Notes under the pieces: generated by a model
Seen by the model: the letters and a program-made list of their open reading frames with translations, nothing else
What the model was told of the DNA's origin: nothing
Databases searched by the model: none
Position numbers and translations under genes: made by a program
Shown here: positions 42,825 to 52,074 of the stretch, piece after piece
How positions within the stretch are numbered: the first letter of the stretch is position 1
Layout: each line of letters begins with the position of its first letter
Assembly (NCBI GenBank): GCA_019115455.1
Contig: DXDN01000005.1
Coordinates: 159,768-223,767 of the forward strand
Direction of reading: 5' to 3'
Source: Candidatus Eubacterium faecigallinarum
GTDB lineage: Bacteria > Bacillota > Clostridia > Oscillospirales > Acutalibacteraceae
DNA: 64,000 nucleotides

Positions 42825-44162
42825 TTATTTTGTCAGTGTTCCGCCGTCGGAGTAGAGAAGAAGCAGTATGTTTTCCTCTGCTCCCGTATCGGTATTGACA
42901 TAAATGAGAACTTCCTCGTTTGTTTCATTGCTTTCACAGTGAAATTCGTAGCAGTTAGCCTCAGTACCGTTGTCCTTGGGTATTACACATTTTTTCACAT
43001 TCATTACGGTAAGATATGGGCTGATGTTTTTCTGAAGTTCCTCCTGTGTTTTGTCGGCGGAAAACTTAGCCCTGTCCCTGTGGTTGACAAGAAATCCTTT
43101 TGCCTCTATGCTTACAACCTCGCCGTTATTCATTGATACTCCGACTTTTATAAGGTCGCTGTAATAAATCACTCCTGAAACGCTGTAAGCAAAATTGATA
43201 ACGCAGACATTGTTGTCCGTCATATAATAAGTTTCCGTCATGTTTTCATAGCCGAGTTTTTCGAGATAATCCTTAGCGATGTTTACGGCGTTTTCCTCTG
43301 TTATGGTCGATTTAGTTATTTTTCCGCCGTAAAGCATATATGCGACATATCCGCCGTTTTTAGTTATTCCCACAGTTTTCTGACCATAAGAGAAAACATA
43401 ACAGGGGACATTGCCGTCTTCCTCGCTTTGAAAGCTTACCTGGTCGTAAGAGCACCCCATAGCATACGCCGCAATGTCAGCAGCGTCATCTTTACTGTAT
43501 GCTTCTGCATCTTTCAGCATCTGAGATTCTCTGTTCAAAACGGCGTCGGCGAAGGGACCGTCATAAAGAAGTGTAGGGTAGTCTTTAAATGCGCTTTCGG
43601 CAGTTGTCATATCATTTGTCAGTGAGTTTACCGTTACGTTATTTTCATTTTTTACATTGCTGGCAGTTATCAGTCCGCCGTTGTTGCATACGCTGACCAT
43701 TGAGCTTATGGAGTCATTAAGCTGCGTGGCATAGTTTAGCAGAGTTGATAAATTATTATGCTCCTCCTGACTTACCGTTTCGCCTGAAGCCGTTTTTTGC
43801 GCTATATATGTGGCGTAGTCGCTTGCCTGGCTAATAAATTTGTATGTGGAGCTCAGATTCATTTGCCCCACAGGCAGACGGGAGAGAGCGTCCTTTGCCT
43901 TGGTACATTCGGAATACAGGTCGGAGCTGATCTCATACAGCATTTTGTCGGAGTTTGAGTAAATGCTTTTTGTCAAATTGGTTTCGATTGAATCCATTGT
44001 TTCCGACAGCTCGTTAAGACTTTGCTGATAATTGTTTTCAAGCTGCGCTTTGTAGTTGGCAGCCATGTTCATATTAACAATCGCAAATCCCGCAAGCACG
44101 GCGACAATGGCGATTGAATATGAAAACAATCTGATATAACCCCGTTTTGTCATCAGTTTCAT
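42825..44162 (-). CDS. ypeB: YpeB, partner of the spore cortex lytic enzyme
   Basis: A 445-residue YpeB. A single N-terminal membrane segment (about 10-30) is followed by a long helical domain (AANYKAQLENNYQQSLNELS) and two C-terminal PepSY-type domains (AVNIAKDYLEKLGYENM region and the final IYVNTDTGAEENILLL). In Bacillus, YpeB is needed to hold and stabilise SleB, which degrades cortex at germination. No sleB is next to it here. ATG 44162 is preferred because AAAGG lies just before it; a longer TTG start at 44222 is open. The presence of ypeB implies an ability, past or present, to form spores. Confidence 0.9.
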   Translation of the reverse strand: MKLMTKRGYIRLFSYSIAIVAVLAGFAIVNMNMAANYKAQLENNYQQSLNELSETMDSIETNLTKSIYSNSDKMLYEISSDLYSECTKAKDALSRLPVGQMNLSSTYKFISQASDYATYIAQKTASGETVSQEEHNNLSTLLNYATQLNDSISSMVSVCNNGGLITASNVKNENNVTVNSLTNDMTTAESAFKDYPTLLYDGPFADAVLNRESQMLKDAEAYSKDDAADIAAYAMGCSYDQVSFQSEEDGNVPCYVFSYGQKTVGITKNGGYVAYMLYGGKITKSTITEENAVNIAKDYLEKLGYENMTETYYMTDNNVCVINFAYSVSGVIYYSDLIKVGVSMNNGEVVSIEAKGFLVNHRDRAKFSADKTQEELQKNISPYLTVMNVKKCVIPKDNGTEANCYEFHCESNETNEEVLIYVNTDTGAEENILLLLYSDGGTLTK

Positions 44163-44380
44163 AGCCTTTCCGCCCGCAGTTTTTTGGTTTTTAGCATAAG
44201 CGCTTGCGGGCTTTAAGCGCAATGCTTTTTCTCAGCAATATTAACCGCCGTCAATTATACAGCGGCGCAATTTACTGCTGTTTCCAGAACTATTTTTTAC
44301 CGAAAATTAAAAATTCATACAAAAAATTTTTACTTTGAATAAAACAGCGTCTTAATAGTGTTAATTTATCTTCAATTTAC

Positions 44381-44410
44381 TTGCAGAACGGGATTGTACT
44401 ATGCTATAAT
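44381..44410 (+). promoter_or_regulatory. proBA promoter
   Basis: TTGCAG (44381-44386), 18 bases, TATAAT (44405-44410) preceded by TGC (extended -10). The leader is about 28 bases with no regulatory fold. Confidence 0.78.
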
Positions 44411-44444
44411 ACAAAGTAATTGTATTAATATGGAGAAGTATGTC

Positions 44445-45233
44445 ATGGCAAAATATGAAGGAAAAAAGCGAATCGTGGTAAAAGTTGGTACCTCGACTCT
44501 GACTCACGACACGGGAAAGACCAATATCGCCCGTATGGCAAAGCTGGTTTCGGTGCTTTCAGATTTAAAAAATGAGGGGCACGAGGTCGTTCTTGTAACC
44601 AGCGGAGCCGTGGGTATCGGAGCCGCAAAACTCGGCTTCTCAGCCAAGCCGAAAACCACCAAGGGGCTTCAGGCATCTGCGGCAGTAGGCCAGTGCGAGC
44701 TGATGTTTTTGTACGACAAATTGTTTTCCGAATACGGCGTGGTGGTAAGCCAGCTTTTGTTCACGGCGGACACTCTTGTCAACGAGGCAGAAAAAGGGCA
44801 TCTTTTGGATACGTTCAACCAGCTTCTTGACTATGACGCTCTGCCAATTGTTAATGAAAACGATTCGGTATATGTTGAGGAGCTTTTAAACGGCGATAAC
44901 GACTGCCTCAGCGCCAACGTAGCACAGCTTATCAATGCCGACTTGCTCATACTTCTTACTGATACTGACGGACTTTATGACGACAATCCCAGAAAGAATA
45001 AAGACGCAAAACTCATCCCTTACGTGGGTGAAATTAACGACGATATATTTAAAATTGCCGGTGACGCAGGCAAAAGCGGCACAGGCGGCTTCACCACTAA
45101 AATAAAGGCGGCAAAGATTGCTACCGACGCCGGAATCCCGGTGATAATAATGAACGGCGAAAAGCCGACATCAATTTATAAAGTTCTTGAAGGCAAGAAA
45201 ATAGGTACATATTTTTCAGCAAAGGGTGAATGA
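44445..45233 (+). CDS. proB: glutamate 5-kinase, short form
   Basis: A 262-residue ProB, the ATP-dependent first step of proline synthesis from glutamate. Motifs: RIVVKVGTSTLT, VTSGAVGIGAAKLGF, VNENDSVYVEEL, FGDND-like NGDNDCLSANVA, LTDTDGLYDDNPR and SGTGGFTTKIKAAKIA. It stops at the end of the kinase domain and lacks the C-terminal PUA domain of the 367-residue E. coli enzyme, which is linked to regulation by proline. ATG 44445 is chosen with GGAGAAG upstream. First of the proBA pair. Confidence 0.95.
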   Translation: MAKYEGKKRIVVKVGTSTLTHDTGKTNIARMAKLVSVLSDLKNEGHEVVLVTSGAVGIGAAKLGFSAKPKTTKGLQASAAVGQCELMFLYDKLFSEYGVVVSQLLFTADTLVNEAEKGHLLDTFNQLLDYDALPIVNENDSVYVEELLNGDNDCLSANVAQLINADLLILLTDTDGLYDDNPRKNKDAKLIPYVGEINDDIFKIAGDAGKSGTGGFTTKIKAAKIATDAGIPVIIMNGEKPTSIYKVLEGKKIGTYFSAKGE

Positions 45234-45235
45234 TT

Positions 45236-46474
45236 ATGATTACTCAGTTAGGAATTAATGCTAAAAAAGCGGCAGGCATATTAACTACAGCAACCACGGA
45301 TATTAAGAATAAGGCGCTTTGCAATATTGCAGACGCCCTCGTTTCAAATTCCGCTCAAATAATCAGTCAGAATGCTGTTGATCTTGAAAACGGAAAAAAA
45401 GCAGGACTCAGCGAGGGCATGCTTGACAGGCTTATGTTAAACGAGGACAGGATTCGTGACATGGCACAGGGCTGTATCCAAATTACAAAGCTTGATGATC
45501 CCTGCGGCAAAGTAATTGAGCAGACTGTTCACAAAAACGGCATGAAGATACAAAAGATTTCCTGTCCTATCGGCGTTATCGGAATAATATACGAATCACG
45601 TCCCAATGTTACTGCGGACGCCGCCGCCCTTTGTCTTAAGAGCGGCAATGCGGTAATACTCAGGGGAGGCAAGGAAGCAATAAACTCAAATATTGCCATT
45701 GCCGACATAATGAGAAATGCAATAAAAGCCGCCGGATTGCCTGAGAATGCTGTTCAGCTGGTGACTGATACCAGCAGGGAATCCGCAACTGAGCTTATGA
45801 GGATGAAAGAGTATCTTGACTGCCTTATCCCAAGGGGAGGAAAGGCGCTTATTCAGTCAGTTGTTCAAAATTCAACAGTTCCCGTGATTGAAACGGGTTC
45901 TGGCAACTGTCATATTTATGTTGACGAATCGGCGGATATTGACATGGCGGCAAAAATTATATTTAATGCTAAGACCCAGCGTATCGGCGTGTGCAATGCC
46001 TGCGAAAGTCTGGTAATACACAGCGCTGTTATAGACAAGGCTCTGCCGGTTATAAAAAAACTCCTTGATGAGAAAAATGTAATAATCAGAGGCGACGAGC
46101 GAGCAAAAGCCGTTTGCCCCGATATTGAAGAGGCAAGCGAAGAGGATTTCTCAACAGAATATCTTGATTATATAATCAGCGTAAAAACAGTGGACAGTCT
46201 TGATGAGGCGATAGAGCATATTAACAAGTGTTCAACCGGCCATTCCGAGGCAATAATTACCGAAAACGAGGAAAACGCTGCGGAATTTATGAAACGTATT
46301 GATTCTTCGTCGGTTTATCACAATGCGTCAACACGCTTTACAGACGGCGGTGAGTTCGGACTCGGCGCCGAAATAGGAATATCCACCCAGAAACTGCATG
46401 CCCGCGGACCTATGGGGCTTGCACAGCTTACAACTACAAAATATTTGATTTTCGGAAACGGACAGGTAAGATAA
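45236..46474 (+). CDS. proA: gamma-glutamyl phosphate reductase
   Basis: A 412-residue ProA, reducing glutamyl phosphate to glutamate semialdehyde with NADPH. Motifs: PIGVIGIIYESRPNVTADAA, NAVILRGGKEAI, LIPRGGKALIQ, and the catalytic cysteine in IGVCNACESLVIH; the end reads LGAEIGISTQKLHARGPMGL. ATG 45236 has AAAGGGTGA six bases upstream; ATG 45230, which overlaps the proB stop, is a second option. Confidence 0.96.
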   Translation: MITQLGINAKKAAGILTTATTDIKNKALCNIADALVSNSAQIISQNAVDLENGKKAGLSEGMLDRLMLNEDRIRDMAQGCIQITKLDDPCGKVIEQTVHKNGMKIQKISCPIGVIGIIYESRPNVTADAAALCLKSGNAVILRGGKEAINSNIAIADIMRNAIKAAGLPENAVQLVTDTSRESATELMRMKEYLDCLIPRGGKALIQSVVQNSTVPVIETGSGNCHIYVDESADIDMAAKIIFNAKTQRIGVCNACESLVIHSAVIDKALPVIKKLLDEKNVIIRGDERAKAVCPDIEEASEEDFSTEYLDYIISVKTVDSLDEAIEHINKCSTGHSEAIITENEENAAEFMKRIDSSSVYHNASTRFTDGGEFGLGAEIGISTQKLHARGPMGLAQLTTTKYLIFGNGQVR

Positions 46475-46480
46475 ATTAAA

Positions 46481-47746
46481 ATGGAAGAAAAGGAATTAGT
46501 AAAGCAAAGGAAAAAAAGAAAAAGGGCACAGCGCAGAAAACAGGCAGGGAAGAATTTTTTAATTTTCCTCTCAATACTTATTATTGCCGTGGCAGCTTTT
46601 TTAATTACGATGAAGGTCTTGGACCCTGAGTTTAAAATATCAAGCCTTATACCTCAGGAAAAGGTGCAGCAGGCGGCGGTATTTGTAAAAGAGGATATTT
46701 TCAAGCAGACAACAACCACCACCGCCCCGGCAACAACCACCAGACCCACCACGACAAAAAGGCAGAATTATGACTATACGTCCTTTGATGACTTCGCCTT
46801 TGACACTTCGCTTCAGGGCAATCAGGCAGGCAATCTCCTTAACAGGTCAAAGGGTGCCGTTACCTACAGCTCTTCATATATATATCAGAGTATAGACGGC
46901 GTGGGAATCTACAGGTTTGAGCCTAATTCAGAAACGTATAAATTAATTGTCAAAAGCAAGAATAATCTCATATGCCTTAACGTGCTGGGGGATTATATCT
47001 ATATGGTAGACACCGAAAGCAATACTCTGAAAAAAGCGCAGATTGTCGGCGGAGACACCGTAAATATTTCAAATGATATCGCATTTGCATATCTTTATAA
47101 TGATAAAATATACTATATAGGCACTGATAATACGGTGGGCTATATTGACCTTAATACAACTGAGAAAACTTCGCTTTATACCGCTGAGGGCGGCAAAAAG
47201 CTCAGTTTCGTGGGTATTTCTCTTTCAAGAATATTTTTCACCACTTATGACGAGGTTACGGGATATTATGAATATATAACCGTAGCCATTGACGGCAAGT
47301 CCGACAGAAGATATTTTATGAACGATTCAAAAAATGACGATATCATAAATATTCAGCTTGAATGCGGCTTTTTCTATTATTACAAAAAGCAGTCGGATGA
47401 TACATACGACCTATGCCGTCAGAAATTCGGCTCGGACAAGGTGGTCACATTGCTGGAGGATTGTTCGGTAACGGATTATCCCGTTGTGTATGCCAACAGG
47501 CTTTATTATTCGGCTATCGACGGGGCGACAGTTCAGGCAAGAGAGCTCAATATGAATTCAAAGGACGACAAGCTCATCGTTTACGCATATGACCCACAGG
47601 ATATGAACACCGTCGGAGTCGGCTACGGATATCAGTACGTATTTCTCGTTTCCGGCAGCCAGGGTCTTTACAGGGGTAGCTCTGTATACACTTCCTCATC
47701 TAAGGAAAATACAATTTATTTTGAAAACGGCAAATGGCAGTACTAA
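46481..47746 (+). CDS. membrane-anchored exported protein, DUF5050-like
   Basis: A 421-residue protein with a very basic N-terminus (KQRKKRKRAQRRKQ), one anchor (about 26-43), a Thr-rich linker (about 76-92, TTTTTAPATTTRPTTTKR), and a large outer domain of beta strands with repeats of a Y-I/L-Y-Y/M pattern (DYIYMVDTESNTLKKA, DKIYYIGTDNTVGYID, NRLYYSAIDGATVQA), like the DUF5050 beta-propeller. It starts 6 bases after proA. The linker type is common on surface proteins of ruminococci. The ligand is unknown. Confidence 0.75.
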   Translation: MEEKELVKQRKKRKRAQRRKQAGKNFLIFLSILIIAVAAFLITMKVLDPEFKISSLIPQEKVQQAAVFVKEDIFKQTTTTTAPATTTRPTTTKRQNYDYTSFDDFAFDTSLQGNQAGNLLNRSKGAVTYSSSYIYQSIDGVGIYRFEPNSETYKLIVKSKNNLICLNVLGDYIYMVDTESNTLKKAQIVGGDTVNISNDIAFAYLYNDKIYYIGTDNTVGYIDLNTTEKTSLYTAEGGKKLSFVGISLSRIFFTTYDEVTGYYEYITVAIDGKSDRRYFMNDSKNDDIINIQLECGFFYYYKKQSDDTYDLCRQKFGSDKVVTLLEDCSVTDYPVVYANRLYYSAIDGATVQARELNMNSKDDKLIVYAYDPQDMNTVGVGYGYQYVFLVSGSQGLYRGSSVYTSSSKENTIYFENGKWQY

Positions 47747-47786
47747 TGCCTGCTTATAGTATTTGTAAATAAAAGGAGCGGCAGGA

Positions 47787-49220
47787 TTGGATAAGTATAA
47801 AAAACTTGCGTCAAATACAATAATATTTGCAATAGGCACTTTTTCATCAAAAGTGCTCTCTTTCCTGCTGATGCCCTTTGTCACCAGAATGATGACTTCC
47901 GGCGACTACGGCTCAGCGGACCTTGTTCAGCAGACGGTAAATGTGCTTATTCCTATTGTTACGCTTCAGGTGAACAGCGCCGCACTGCGCTTTTCACTTG
48001 ACAAGGCAAAAAATAAATCAGATGTTTTCACGGTAGGCGTCAGAACGACGCTTGCCGGCTTTGTCGTGTTTTTATTTTTGGCTTATCCAATAAGTCTTAT
48101 TGAGATAAACGATTTTAAACTCGGCGATTATATAATCCTTGTTTATGTGTTCGTGCTTGTTTCGGGTATGAGGCAGCTTTGTCAGCAGTTTGTGCGCGGC
48201 AGCGGCCACGTAAAGCTCTTTGCAGTGGACGGTATTATAGCCACTGCCACAACGCTTTTGTTTACATTCCTGTTTTTGGGCGTGTTTAAATGGGGCGTAA
48301 CAGGTTATATCGTGGCAATTATTGCTTCCGACGCATGCTCAATAATCTTTTATACCATAACGGCAAAGCTTTATAGGTACCTTAGTCCCAGACTGTTTGA
48401 AAAAGGCATAACAGGTCAAATGCTGAAATATTGCGTGCCTCTTATCCCTACTGTTATACTTTGGTGGATAATTAATGTTTCGGACAGATATATGATAACT
48501 TATTTTATAGGTTCTTCGGAGAACGGACTTTATACCGCCGCCTCAAAGATACCTAATTTTGTTGTGCTTTTTGCCCAGATATTTATTGACGCTTGGCAGC
48601 TTTCAGCCGTTGATGAATATGAGAGCGAGAGCAGGGGAGAATTTTTCACCAAGGTCTTTAGGGTTTACAGTGGCGGAGTTTTCGCCGTGGCGTCGGCGCT
48701 CATACTGTTTTGTCAGTTGTTTACGAAAATCCTTGTCGCACCGTCTTACTATGAATCATGGAATTATGTTCCGATTTTGATAATCGCCACCACTTATTCC
48801 TGTATCGTAAATTTCCTTGCGTCTGTTTATATGGCGGAGAAGAAGTCACTGATGTCGCTTGTGACCGCTATGACGGGCACGGTTACAAATATTGTGCTTA
48901 ATCTTATACTTATACCAAAGCTTGGTGCTACAGGCGCGGCAATAGCCACTGTTACGGCTTTTGTTGTTGTGTTTATAACAAGAGCAATCAACACGAGAAA
49001 GTATATCAAAATTAACTTTAAACTGCCGCTGATGATAATTGAAACCGTGCTACTTGTGGTACAGACCTTCCTTATGCTTTATTTCAAGGAGGGCGTGCTT
49101 CTTTACGTGGCGGAAAGCGTGCTTTTAGCAGTAATGCTGCTTTTAAATATCAAACCGATAACTGAGCTTGCAAAGCTTATATTCACAAAGTTTCTTAAGC
49201 GCGGCAAAAAGAATTTATAA
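47787..49220 (+). CDS. polysaccharide flippase-like MOP family protein
   Basis: A 477-residue protein with 12-14 TM segments, of the Wzx/MurJ-like polysaccharide export group (MOP superfamily). The start KLASNTIIFAIGTFSSKVLSFLLMPFVTR is the usual first helix pair (given in part: TFSSKVLSFLLMPF). It moves a lipid-linked sugar chain across the membrane; the chain is not known. It may serve the wall polymer made by the transferases at 13995-18513 or an unrelated one. TTG start at 47787 with AAAGGAG eight bases upstream. Confidence 0.85.
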   Translation: MDKYKKLASNTIIFAIGTFSSKVLSFLLMPFVTRMMTSGDYGSADLVQQTVNVLIPIVTLQVNSAALRFSLDKAKNKSDVFTVGVRTTLAGFVVFLFLAYPISLIEINDFKLGDYIILVYVFVLVSGMRQLCQQFVRGSGHVKLFAVDGIIATATTLLFTFLFLGVFKWGVTGYIVAIIASDACSIIFYTITAKLYRYLSPRLFEKGITGQMLKYCVPLIPTVILWWIINVSDRYMITYFIGSSENGLYTAASKIPNFVVLFAQIFIDAWQLSAVDEYESESRGEFFTKVFRVYSGGVFAVASALILFCQLFTKILVAPSYYESWNYVPILIIATTYSCIVNFLASVYMAEKKSLMSLVTAMTGTVTNIVLNLILIPKLGATGAAIATVTAFVVVFITRAINTRKYIKINFKLPLMIIETVLLVVQTFLMLYFKEGVLLYVAESVLLAVMLLLNIKPITELAKLIFTKFLKRGKKNL

Positions 49221-49236
49221 ATATATTCTGTTACCA

Positions 49237-49265
49237 TTGCAAATGATGAAGTTTTAGTATATAAT
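49237..49265 (+). promoter_or_regulatory. glgP promoter
   Basis: TTGCAA (49237-49242), 17 bases, TATAAT (49260-49265). Leader of about 50 bases. Confidence 0.78.
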
Positions 49266-49320
49266 GTACAAAGCGATCATTTAAATTAATGTAATTATAA
49301 AATAATTTTGGGGGATTTGT

Positions 49321-52017
49321 ATGAAAAAGATGACTGTTTCACAGGCTAAGACGGCTATCAGCGACAAGCTGAGCCATTTCTTTGGCGTGGAGCCTGCTTC
49401 AGCAACGAATCAGCAGTTTTACAAAGCGGTTGCTCTTATCGTGCGTGACATGCTGTCCAAAATGAACAGCGAATTCCGCAAAACGGCAAAAACTCAGGAT
49501 ACTAAAAAAATATATTATCTTTGTATGGAATTTCTGATGGGACGCTCCCTTAAGAATAATCTGTACAATTTGGACCTTACAGACACCTTTGCTCAGGCGC
49601 TTAAATCATTTGACGTGAATCTTGAAAAGCTCTATGAAGAAGAGCCAGATGCCGGACTTGGCAACGGCGGACTCGGCAGACTTGCTGCGTGCTACCTTGA
49701 CGGACTTGCCACCGACGGTTTTATGTCTATGGGATATTCCATAAGATATGAGGCAGGCATCTTCAAGCAGAAGCTTGTTGACGGCTGGCAGACAGAGCTT
49801 CCTGACTTTTGGCTTCCCGGCGGCGATGTTTGGCTTGTGCCAAGAGAGGAAAGAGCTGTAGAGGTTAAGTTTGAAGGTTGGGTTGACGAAAGCTGGGACG
49901 GCGAATATCACCACGTTGAGCAAAAGGACTGCAACACCGTTATCGCAGTGCCTTATGATATGTACGTTTCAGGTAAAGGCAAGGGCGTTTCAAGGCTTCG
50001 TCTTTGGGCTTCAAGAAAGCCGGAGCTTGATATGGGGCTGTTTAATTCCGGCTCTTATATCAAGGCTATGGAGCAGTCGGCTATGGCTGAGGCTATTTCA
50101 AAAGTTCTCTATCCTGCCGATAATACTCCTGAAGGCAAGTCTCTCAGACTCAGACAGCAGTATTTTCTTGTGTCTGCCTCTGTTCAGGATATAATTCAGC
50201 GCCATCTTACCTCTTACGGCACCCTTGATAATCTGCCGGAGAAGGTGGCTATCCATATCAACGATACCCACCCCACAATGGCAATCCCCGAGCTTATGAG
50301 AATTATGCTCGACGAGTGCGGTTACGGCTGGGACGATGCTTGGAGCATTGTTACAAGGACAGTTGCTTATACCAACCACACTGTAATGAAAGAGGCTCTT
50401 GAATGCTGGAGCGAGGATCTCTATAAGAGACTGCTCCCGAGAATTTATGAGATTACCAAGGAGATTGACAACAGATTCAGAGCCTATGTCTGGGGAGTAA
50501 CTCACGACGCAGACAAGGTCGAGAGAATGGCGGTTATTTCCGGCGGAGTTGTAAGAATGGCAAACCTCTGTGTTGCCGGCTCACATTCTGTAAACGGCGT
50601 TTCCGCTCTTCATTCCGAGATACTCAAGGATACTGTTTTCAATGATTTTTACACTATCACTCCCGATAAGTTTAAGAATGTTACAAACGGTATCGCTTTC
50701 AGAAGATGGATATGTCAGGCAAATCCGATGCTGACACAGTTTATTACCGAGCTTATCGGTGACGGATTTATCACAAAGAGCGATGAGCTTATCAAACTGC
50801 GTGATTTCAAGGACGATAAGCAGGTGCTTGATAAACTCAGTGCTATCAAGCTTGCAAACAAGGAAAACTTTGCCAAGATTATCAAAAAGAGAAACGGTAT
50901 CACAGTTGATCCCAATTCAATATTTGACGTTCAGGTAAAGCGCCTTCATGAATATAAGAGACAGCAGCTTAATATTCTTAATATAATTTCACAATATCAG
51001 ATGCTCAAAGCAAATCCGAATATGGATTTTGAGCCGAGAACTTATATCTTTGCATCAAAAGCGGCTCCCGGCTACTTTATGGCTAAGAAAATTATTGAGC
51101 TTATAGACGCTTTGGCAAATGTTGTTAATAATGACCCTGATATCAAAGACAGAATCAAGGTCGTATTTATGGAAGATTATAATGTATCCCTTGCTGAGGC
51201 TCTTATGCCGTCAGCCGATATTTCCGAGCAGATTTCCCTTGCAGGTACGGAGGCATCCGGTACGGGCAATATGAAACTTATGCTCAACGGCGCCGTTACA
51301 CTCGGTACAATGGACGGTGCAAATGTGGAAATTTATGACGCTGTAGGCGAGGATAATATCTTTATCTTCGGACTTACAACTCCTGAGGTTGAACAGCTCA
51401 AAAGAGAGGGCTATGACCCGCAGAAATATCTTAACAATAATCCTGTTCTCAAGAGTGCCGTTGATTTCATTTCAGCCGGAGTAAACTCCAAGCAGTTTGG
51501 CGAAATCACCTCATCACTGCTGAATGTTGACCCGTATATGGCTCTTGCCGATTTTGCTGATTATCAGCGTGCTCAGCAGCGCTCAGCCGAGGCTTACAGG
51601 GATAAGGAACTTTTTGCAAGAATGTCACTGATGAATATCAGCGGCGCAGGTGTTTTCAGCGCAGACCGTTCAATTATGGATTATGCAAATAACATTTGGA
51701 ACACAAAGCCGGTAGTTTTCCCACAGGAAGCAAAAAAGAATACCAGCAAGAAAACAACCGCTCCAAAGGCTGCTAAAAAAGCAGAGAAGAAAGCAACTGC
51801 TCCAAAGGCTGCTAAAAAAGCAGAGAAAAAAGAAACTGCTCCAAAAGCTGCCGAAAAGGCAGAAAAGAAAGCAACTGCTTCAAAAGCTGCTGAAAAGACA
51901 GAAAAGAAAGCAGCAGCTCCGAAGGCTGCCGAAAAGGCAGAAAAGAAAGTAGTCGCTCCAAAGGCTGCCGAAAAGGTTGAAAAGAAAGCAGCCGCTAAAA
52001 AAGCTTCCAAAAAATAA
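49321..52017 (+). CDS. glgP: glycogen/alpha-glucan phosphorylase with histone-like tail
   Basis: An 898-residue GT35 phosphorylase releasing glucose-1-phosphate from glycogen or maltodextrin. The core (about 1-805) is complete: DAGLGNGGLGRLAACYLDG, HINDTHPTMAIPELMR, VKRLHEYKRQQLN and the PLP lysine in EASGTGNMKLMLNG (Lys652). Past residue 810 comes a tail of six 13-residue repeats of the form xxAPKAA(K/E)KAEKK, then AAAKKASKK, strongly basic and Ala/Lys/Glu rich like histone H1 or AlgP tails. Phosphorylases normally stop at the core. The tail is in frame and the codon use matches the core. It is followed by a GH13 enzyme. Confidence 0.95.
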   Translation: MKKMTVSQAKTAISDKLSHFFGVEPASATNQQFYKAVALIVRDMLSKMNSEFRKTAKTQDTKKIYYLCMEFLMGRSLKNNLYNLDLTDTFAQALKSFDVNLEKLYEEEPDAGLGNGGLGRLAACYLDGLATDGFMSMGYSIRYEAGIFKQKLVDGWQTELPDFWLPGGDVWLVPREERAVEVKFEGWVDESWDGEYHHVEQKDCNTVIAVPYDMYVSGKGKGVSRLRLWASRKPELDMGLFNSGSYIKAMEQSAMAEAISKVLYPADNTPEGKSLRLRQQYFLVSASVQDIIQRHLTSYGTLDNLPEKVAIHINDTHPTMAIPELMRIMLDECGYGWDDAWSIVTRTVAYTNHTVMKEALECWSEDLYKRLLPRIYEITKEIDNRFRAYVWGVTHDADKVERMAVISGGVVRMANLCVAGSHSVNGVSALHSEILKDTVFNDFYTITPDKFKNVTNGIAFRRWICQANPMLTQFITELIGDGFITKSDELIKLRDFKDDKQVLDKLSAIKLANKENFAKIIKKRNGITVDPNSIFDVQVKRLHEYKRQQLNILNIISQYQMLKANPNMDFEPRTYIFASKAAPGYFMAKKIIELIDALANVVNNDPDIKDRIKVVFMEDYNVSLAEALMPSADISEQISLAGTEASGTGNMKLMLNGAVTLGTMDGANVEIYDAVGEDNIFIFGLTTPEVEQLKREGYDPQKYLNNNPVLKSAVDFISAGVNSKQFGEITSSLLNVDPYMALADFADYQRAQQRSAEAYRDKELFARMSLMNISGAGVFSADRSIMDYANNIWNTKPVVFPQEAKKNTSKKTTAPKAAKKAEKKATAPKAAKKAEKKETAPKAAEKAEKKATASKAAEKTEKKAAAPKAAEKAEKKVVAPKAAEKVEKKAAAKKASKK
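51754..52014 (+). repeat. 39-bp tandem coding repeats (glgP tail)
   Basis: Six full 39-bp units (51754-51987) and a partial seventh encode the Ala/Lys/Glu tail. A typical unit reads GCTCCAAAGGCTGC, then a Lys/Ala/Glu stretch AAAAAAGCAGAGAAG. The units differ at many third positions, so the array is old rather than newly expanded, although its length could vary between strains. Confidence 0.93.
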
Positions 52018-52029
52018 TAATAATTATCA

Positions 52030-52057
52030 AATAGACACGGTTTCTTGCCGTGTCTAT
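52030..52057 (+). other. stem-loop between glgP and the GH13 gene
   Basis: ATAGACACGG and CCGTGTCTAT pair perfectly (extended by one A-T) around TTTCTTG, 12 bases after glgP and 18 before the next ATG. No T tract follows, so it is more likely a processing or stabilising structure in a two-gene message than a full terminator. Confidence 0.7.
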
Positions 52058-52074
52058 TGGCAATTGAGGGAATT

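Noticed and set aside
51754..52014. Regular repeats that might be a CRISPR array
   Set aside because: The period is 39 bp with no unique spacers, and the repeats are coding and in frame; no cas genes are near.
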